Positions 60,654 to 64,000 of a stretch of 64,000 nucleotides of DNA are shown here, piece by piece. Below the pieces are notes generated by a model that was given only the letters and a program-made list of their open reading frames with translations, was not told where the DNA came from and made no database searches. The DNA is from Flavobacteriaceae bacterium CRH (GTDB taxonomy: Bacteria; Bacteroidota; Bacteroidia; Flavobacteriales; Flavobacteriaceae), in assembly GCA_001507425.1 (NCBI GenBank), contig LMAJ01000010.1:89456-153455 (forward strand), written 5' to 3'. Numbering within the stretch: position 1 is the first letter of the stretch; the number at the start of each line of letters is the position of its first letter. The position numbers and the translations under genes are program-made.

Positions 60654-61160
60654 CTATTTGGAAATCACATCAATACATTTATAAAAACGATTGGTATAAT
60701 GTTCTGTACCAAGAGAAGTGATCGTAACACTGTTTACTTTTCCTGAAGATGCATGTATAAATTTCGATTGCATACCGTTGGCCTCGCAAATAATGCCGAG
60801 ATGCCCCACAACAGTTCTGTCTTTATAACCGTAAAAAACTAAAATATCACCAACTTTAAAATCTTCAGGATTTAATGCAGTTCCTAAATCTTTATAACCG
60901 CTGGAACTTCTTGGTAAATTTATATTGAAATTTTTAAAAACATAACTCACAAATCCCGAACAATCAAATCCTTTTTTCGGATCATTTCCTGCATATAAAT
61001 AGGGAGTTCCTAAATAATTCTTAGCATAATTGGCAATAGAATCGCGGTTAGTTTCAGTTGATGTTTTCTGAGTTTGAAGAATTATCGGTTTGTTTTCTTT
61101 TTCGCATGTGAAAGAAGAAACTAAAATTGAAACGAATACTATAGAAATATATGACTTCAT
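60654..61160 (-). CDS. NlpC/P60-family peptidoglycan endopeptidase
   Basis: 168 residues from ATG 61160 (MKSYISIVFVSILVSSFTC, a probable signal/lipoprotein start; frame open to 61202). C40 peptidase domain: ANYAKNYLGTPYLYAGNDPKKGFDCSGFVSYVF with catalytic C67, then SSSGYKDLGTALNPEDFKVGDILVFYG, VVGHLGIICEANG (catalytic His) and FIHASSGKVNSVTI. It cuts cell-wall peptides between gamma-D-Glu and the diamino acid. Convergent with the L,D-transpeptidase; both are cell-wall enzymes, which suggests a functional but not operonic link. Confidence 0.92.
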   Translation of the reverse strand: MKSYISIVFVSILVSSFTCEKENKPIILQTQKTSTETNRDSIANYAKNYLGTPYLYAGNDPKKGFDCSGFVSYVFKNFNINLPRSSSGYKDLGTALNPEDFKVGDILVFYGYKDRTVVGHLGIICEANGMQSKFIHASSGKVNSVTITSLGTEHYTNRFYKCIDVISK

Positions 61161-61394
61161 CTTGAAAATAATTTTTTGGCTAAGACGATTTAATCTGTCC
61201 AAAACCTTTGAACCTTTGCAACTTATTCCCTTATACCTTTTTTATAAAGATAGCACGTTGCTTTTGAAAATCAAAGGAATAGTTCTTTACAAGGTTTTCA
61301 TGTGAATAATAAAACGTAAAAAGGAGTATAATATTTTGGTGTTTTTTTATTGTCTTTTGATGTTTTAGTATCTTTTTTTAAACGATATTCTGGA

Positions 61395-61402
61395 TATATT
61401 TG
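61395..61402 (+). promoter_or_regulatory. -7 promoter element of the GDSL-type esterase gene
   Basis: TATATTTG, 31 bases before ATG 61433. It lies so close to an upstream in-frame ATG (61406) that transcription would begin after that codon, which fixes 61433 as the start. Confidence 0.55.
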
Positions 61403-61432
61403 TGAATGTCATTTAGATTTAACGAATATATT

Positions 61433-62521
61433 ATGTTTCTAAAAAAAATATCGCTTTTAATTTTGTTTTTAATGATTTCAGTAGTTTCAAAATCTCAAAA
61501 CAAAACCAATACATTTCTGTATCATGGACGAGTTGAAAAACTTGAAAATAATAAAGTAATTTTAATCGGAACTGCATCTTCTGTTTCGTTTAATTTCACC
61601 GGAACTGAATGTTCGATTTCGCTTCAAAGTGTTGACTCATACGAACATCATAATTATGTTTCGTTGGTCTTAGACGGAAAATATTTAGGGAAAATAAGGA
61701 TTGAAAAAGGAGCAGTACAATCTTTTCCAATAAAAACTACAGCTACTAAAAAAGTTCACAGACTTGAAATTTATAAAAATACCGAGGCTCAAAGCGGAAA
61801 TATTTTATTTGCCGGGACAACCGCAAAACTGACTCCAATTGCTACAAAAAAGAAAAAGAAAATCGAATTTATTGGAGATTCTATTACATGTGGTGCCGCA
61901 AGTGATTCAGTTGATTGCGATAAAGGAGATTATATGGATCATCATAATGGTTACTATGCGTATGGTCCCAGAATTTCAAGAGCAATTGATGTTGATTATT
62001 TGGTAAGCTCTGTTTCCGGAATTGGAATGTATAGAAACTGGAATGATGAAAACAAAGATGAAGCTATAATGCCAGATGTTTATCAGAATTTATATTTGAC
62101 CAAAGACAATGCTAAACCAAAATATGATTTTGCATTTCAGCCCGATATTATCAGTATTGCTCTGGGAACCAATGATTTTTCTGGCGGAGATGGCAAAAAA
62201 GAACGTTTGCCTTTTAATGTGGAGAAGTATGTTTCAAACTACATCAACTTTATAAAAATGTTGTACAAACATAATCCGAATGCACAAATCGTGATAACAA
62301 ACAGCCCAATGGTTGGCGGAGAAAGAGGAGTTGTTTTTGAAGATTGTCTTAATAAAGTGAAGAACGCTTTCGCGGAAGACAAAACACATAAACCAATTTT
62401 GATTTTTAAATTTAAACCAATGAATCCAAAAGGTTGTTTAGGACATCCTGATGTTAATGATCACAAAGTTTTGGCTAATGAATACGCTCCATTTTTAAAA
62501 AAGCTCTTAAATGAAAAATAA
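61433..62521 (+). CDS. SGNH/GDSL-family secreted esterase (CE2-like)
   Basis: 362 residues from ATG 61433, with signal peptide MFLKKISLLILFLMISVVSKS. The N-terminal jelly-roll domain (residues ~25-140: TFLYHGRVEKLENNKVILIGTAS) is followed by an SGNH hydrolase: IEFIGDSITCGAASD (nucleophile Ser), SSVSGIGMYRNW, IALGTNDFSGGDG and a C-terminal GHPDVNDHKVLA (Asp/His). An N-terminal jelly-roll plus SGNH is the CE2 acetylxylan/acetylmannan esterase plan. It overlaps the next esterase gene by 11 bp, so they form an operon. Confidence 0.9.
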   Translation: MFLKKISLLILFLMISVVSKSQNKTNTFLYHGRVEKLENNKVILIGTASSVSFNFTGTECSISLQSVDSYEHHNYVSLVLDGKYLGKIRIEKGAVQSFPIKTTATKKVHRLEIYKNTEAQSGNILFAGTTAKLTPIATKKKKKIEFIGDSITCGAASDSVDCDKGDYMDHHNGYYAYGPRISRAIDVDYLVSSVSGIGMYRNWNDENKDEAIMPDVYQNLYLTKDNAKPKYDFAFQPDIISIALGTNDFSGGDGKKERLPFNVEKYVSNYINFIKMLYKHNPNAQIVITNSPMVGGERGVVFEDCLNKVKNAFAEDKTHKPILIFKFKPMNPKGCLGHPDVNDHKVLANEYAPFLKKLLNEK

Positions 62522-63890
62522 TATATTTAAGTTTGTTTTCTTTCTATTGATTTCCAGTACTATGATGGCAAACGTTACACTTCCGAATATTTTTGGCGAT
62601 AATATGGTTTTACAGCGCAATGCTGAAGTAAAAATTTGGGGTTGGGCAAATCCAAAAGAAGAAGTAAAACTAGTTTCAAGCTGGAACAATCAGGAATATA
62701 AAGTCGTTGCCAATAATCAGGCACAATGGGAATTGCACATAAAAACTCCAGAAGCCGGCGGACCTTTTACCATTTCTATAAAAGGATATAATGAAGTTGT
62801 CCTGAAAAATATCTTAATTGGAGAAGTGTGGGTTTGTGCCGGACAATCTAACATGGAAATGTCTGCAAGCTGGGGAATTGACAATGGTGAAGAGGAAATG
62901 AAAAATGCTGCGAATCCTAATATTCGTTTTTTTACAGTTCCGAAATTAACGGCGACAACACCACAAAATAACCTATTGGGAAATTGGGTCGAATCGACTC
63001 CCGAAACTGCAAAATACTTTAGCGCTATTGGCTATTTCTTTGCCAAACGTTTACGTGAAGATTTAAAAAACGTGCCAATCGGATTAATTTCTTCGAATTG
63101 GGGCGGTACTCCCGCTGAAATCTGGATGCCGGAAGAAGTAGTTCAAAACGATCCGGTTTTATTAGAAAATGCTAAAAAACTCAATGAACAGGAATACGGA
63201 CCGCGCCAACCTGGGCGTGCTTACAATGCCATGATTTACCCAATTGTTGGTTTTAAAATTGCAGGAACTTTATGGTATCAGGGCGAATCGAATGTTGGTT
63301 CCTTGGTTTATGATAAAACATTATCGGCTTTAATTACTTCCTGGAGAAAGGTTTGGAACGACGAATTTCCTTTTTACTTCGTTCAAATCGCGCCTTATAA
63401 AACGGGAAGTAATAATTTCTCTAATGTAACGGTGAGAAATTCTCAAAGAAAAGTTTTGAAACAAGTCCCGAAAACGGGAATGGTTTTAACTTCTGATATT
63501 TCAGATACGATTGATATTCACCCAAAAAATAAAAAATCAGTTGGAATTCGTTTGGCGAATCTGGCTTTGGCAGAAACGTATAAAGTGAATTCTAATTTGG
63601 TTAATGGACCTCTTTTTAAAGCAATAAATACAGAAAAAAATAAGGTAATCGTTTCGTTTGATTATGCAGATGGATTGTACTTTAAGAATAAAAAATCAAA
63701 TCAATTTGAAGTGGCTGGAGCCGATGGAAATTTCTTTGCTGCAGAAGCTTCAATAAAAAATAATGAAGTGATTTTGACAAGTAAAAAAGTGTCAACTCCT
63801 GTAAAAGTGAGATTTGCATGGGGAAATACGATACAATCTGATTTGTTTAATAAAGCGAATTTACCGGCTTCTTGTTTTATTACGGAGTGA
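62511..63890 (+). CDS. Sialate O-acetylesterase-type SGNH hydrolase
   Basis: 459-residue secreted esterase: signal peptide MKNNIFKFVFFLLISSTMMA, then NVTLPNIFGDNMVLQRNAEVKIWGWA (the beta domain start typical of the family), GEVWVCAGQSNMEMS (nucleophile S113), ISSNWGGTPAEIWMP, GTLWYQGESNVGS and a C-terminal AWGNTIQSDLFNKANLPASCF. These are the marks of 9-O-acetylesterase-like proteins (COG2939/SIAE), which in Bacteroidota mostly deacetylate hemicellulose sugars or sialic acid. Overlaps the upstream CE2-like gene by 11 bp; the pair should remove acetyl groups from a shared polysaccharide. No SusC/SusD genes in the window. Confidence 0.9.
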   Translation: MKNNIFKFVFFLLISSTMMANVTLPNIFGDNMVLQRNAEVKIWGWANPKEEVKLVSSWNNQEYKVVANNQAQWELHIKTPEAGGPFTISIKGYNEVVLKNILIGEVWVCAGQSNMEMSASWGIDNGEEEMKNAANPNIRFFTVPKLTATTPQNNLLGNWVESTPETAKYFSAIGYFFAKRLREDLKNVPIGLISSNWGGTPAEIWMPEEVVQNDPVLLENAKKLNEQEYGPRQPGRAYNAMIYPIVGFKIAGTLWYQGESNVGSLVYDKTLSALITSWRKVWNDEFPFYFVQIAPYKTGSNNFSNVTVRNSQRKVLKQVPKTGMVLTSDISDTIDIHPKNKKSVGIRLANLALAETYKVNSNLVNGPLFKAINTEKNKVIVSFDYADGLYFKNKKSNQFEVAGADGNFFAAEASIKNNEVILTSKKVSTPVKVRFAWGNTIQSDLFNKANLPASCFITE

Positions 63891-63895
63891 GAGAA

Positions 63896-64000
63896 TTTTA
63901 GACTTAAGATTTTATATTTTAGATTTTTTCGCATTTTGTGTCAGGCTGAGCGGAGTCGAAGCCCTCATTTTTTGTCATCCTGAGGAACGAAGGATCACAC
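63896..64000. repeat. Intergenic repeat words at the window edge
   Basis: TTAGA words (63898-63925) are followed by GTCAGGCTGAGCGGAGTCGA and TGTCATCCTGAGGAACGAAG near 63940-63990. The last two resemble very common dispersed Bacteroidota intergenic repeats (from memory). The element continues beyond base 64000. Confidence 0.55.

Noticed and set aside
1..64000. tRNA, rRNA, insertion sequence, integrase or prophage genes
   Set aside because: No transposase, integrase or phage protein motif occurs in any major frame, and no cloverleaf-like sequence was noticed in the gaps; a tRNAscan run would settle the latter.

Overview
The window is a chromosomal segment of a Flavobacterium-like member of the Bacteroidota. 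The DNA is AT-rich and most genes lack a Shine-Dalgarno sequence. Many starts are preceded by the Bacteroidota -7 promoter element TAnnTTTG. Lineage markers include a giant adhesin with a type B type IX secretion (T9SS) C-terminus, a DUF4295 small ribosomal protein in an rpmB-rpmG-DUF4295-ftsY cluster, bshC, DUF5009-type membrane proteins, and several intergenic palindromic repeats of the kind scattered through Flavobacterium genomes. I saw no tRNA, rRNA, insertion sequence, prophage or CRISPR array.

Layout. 1-2510: an ABC-F ATPase (cut by the window edge) and a secreted propeller-like protein, both on the minus strand. 2511-24019: an exopolysaccharide/capsule locus of 18 plus-strand genes behind a 415-bp leader, closed by a bidirectional terminator and a convergent CpsB/YwqE-type phosphatase. 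It holds GDP-fucose synthesis (gmd, fcl), a Wzx flippase, a Wzy-like polymerase, a WcaJ-like initiating transferase, five or six glycosyltransferases, two pyruvyl-transferase-family enzymes, an O-acyltransferase, a hexapeptide acetyltransferase, and Wza/Wzc export and co-polymerase proteins. Together these make a complete Wzx/Wzy route to a probably fucosylated, acylated and pyruvylated polymer.

24163-31242: membrane acyltransferase-like protein, BamA-type outer-membrane barrel, a GT2 glycosyltransferase, a 2-oxoacid dehydrogenase E2, a DnaQ-like exonuclease, an FAH-family enzyme and an HPt protein. 31478-38161: core genes (cinA, rpmB, rpmG, DUF4295, ftsY, DUF721, ndk) mixed with an archaemetzincin-like lipoprotein, a serine hydrolase and a 59-residue membrane protein. 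38380-45428: a second DUF5009 protein, bshC, an MFS transporter, an ArsR/SdpI-type pair and a secreted alpha/beta hydrolase. 45518-52750: one 2410-residue adhesin with 18 tandem ~74-residue repeats. 52939-63890: a B12-binding radical SAM protein, an MBL-fold hydrolase, a histidine kinase/response regulator pair divergent from a DUF1573 gene, an L,D-transpeptidase, an NlpC/P60 peptidase and two SGNH-type esterases.

The observations I rate highest are: (i) four contiguous perfect stem-loops filling the rpmG-DUF4295 gap, a candidate ribosomal-protein leader; (ii) the 18-repeat T9SS adhesin without a PorP/SprF partner; (iii) a TTTCAGG heptamer tract inside the radical SAM coding sequence together with its CX4CX2C cluster motif; (iv) helically phased TTAACA repeats between the two-component pair and DUF1573; and (v) at least six different families of structured intergenic repeats. 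All functions are inferred from sequence reading alone; no database search was run.
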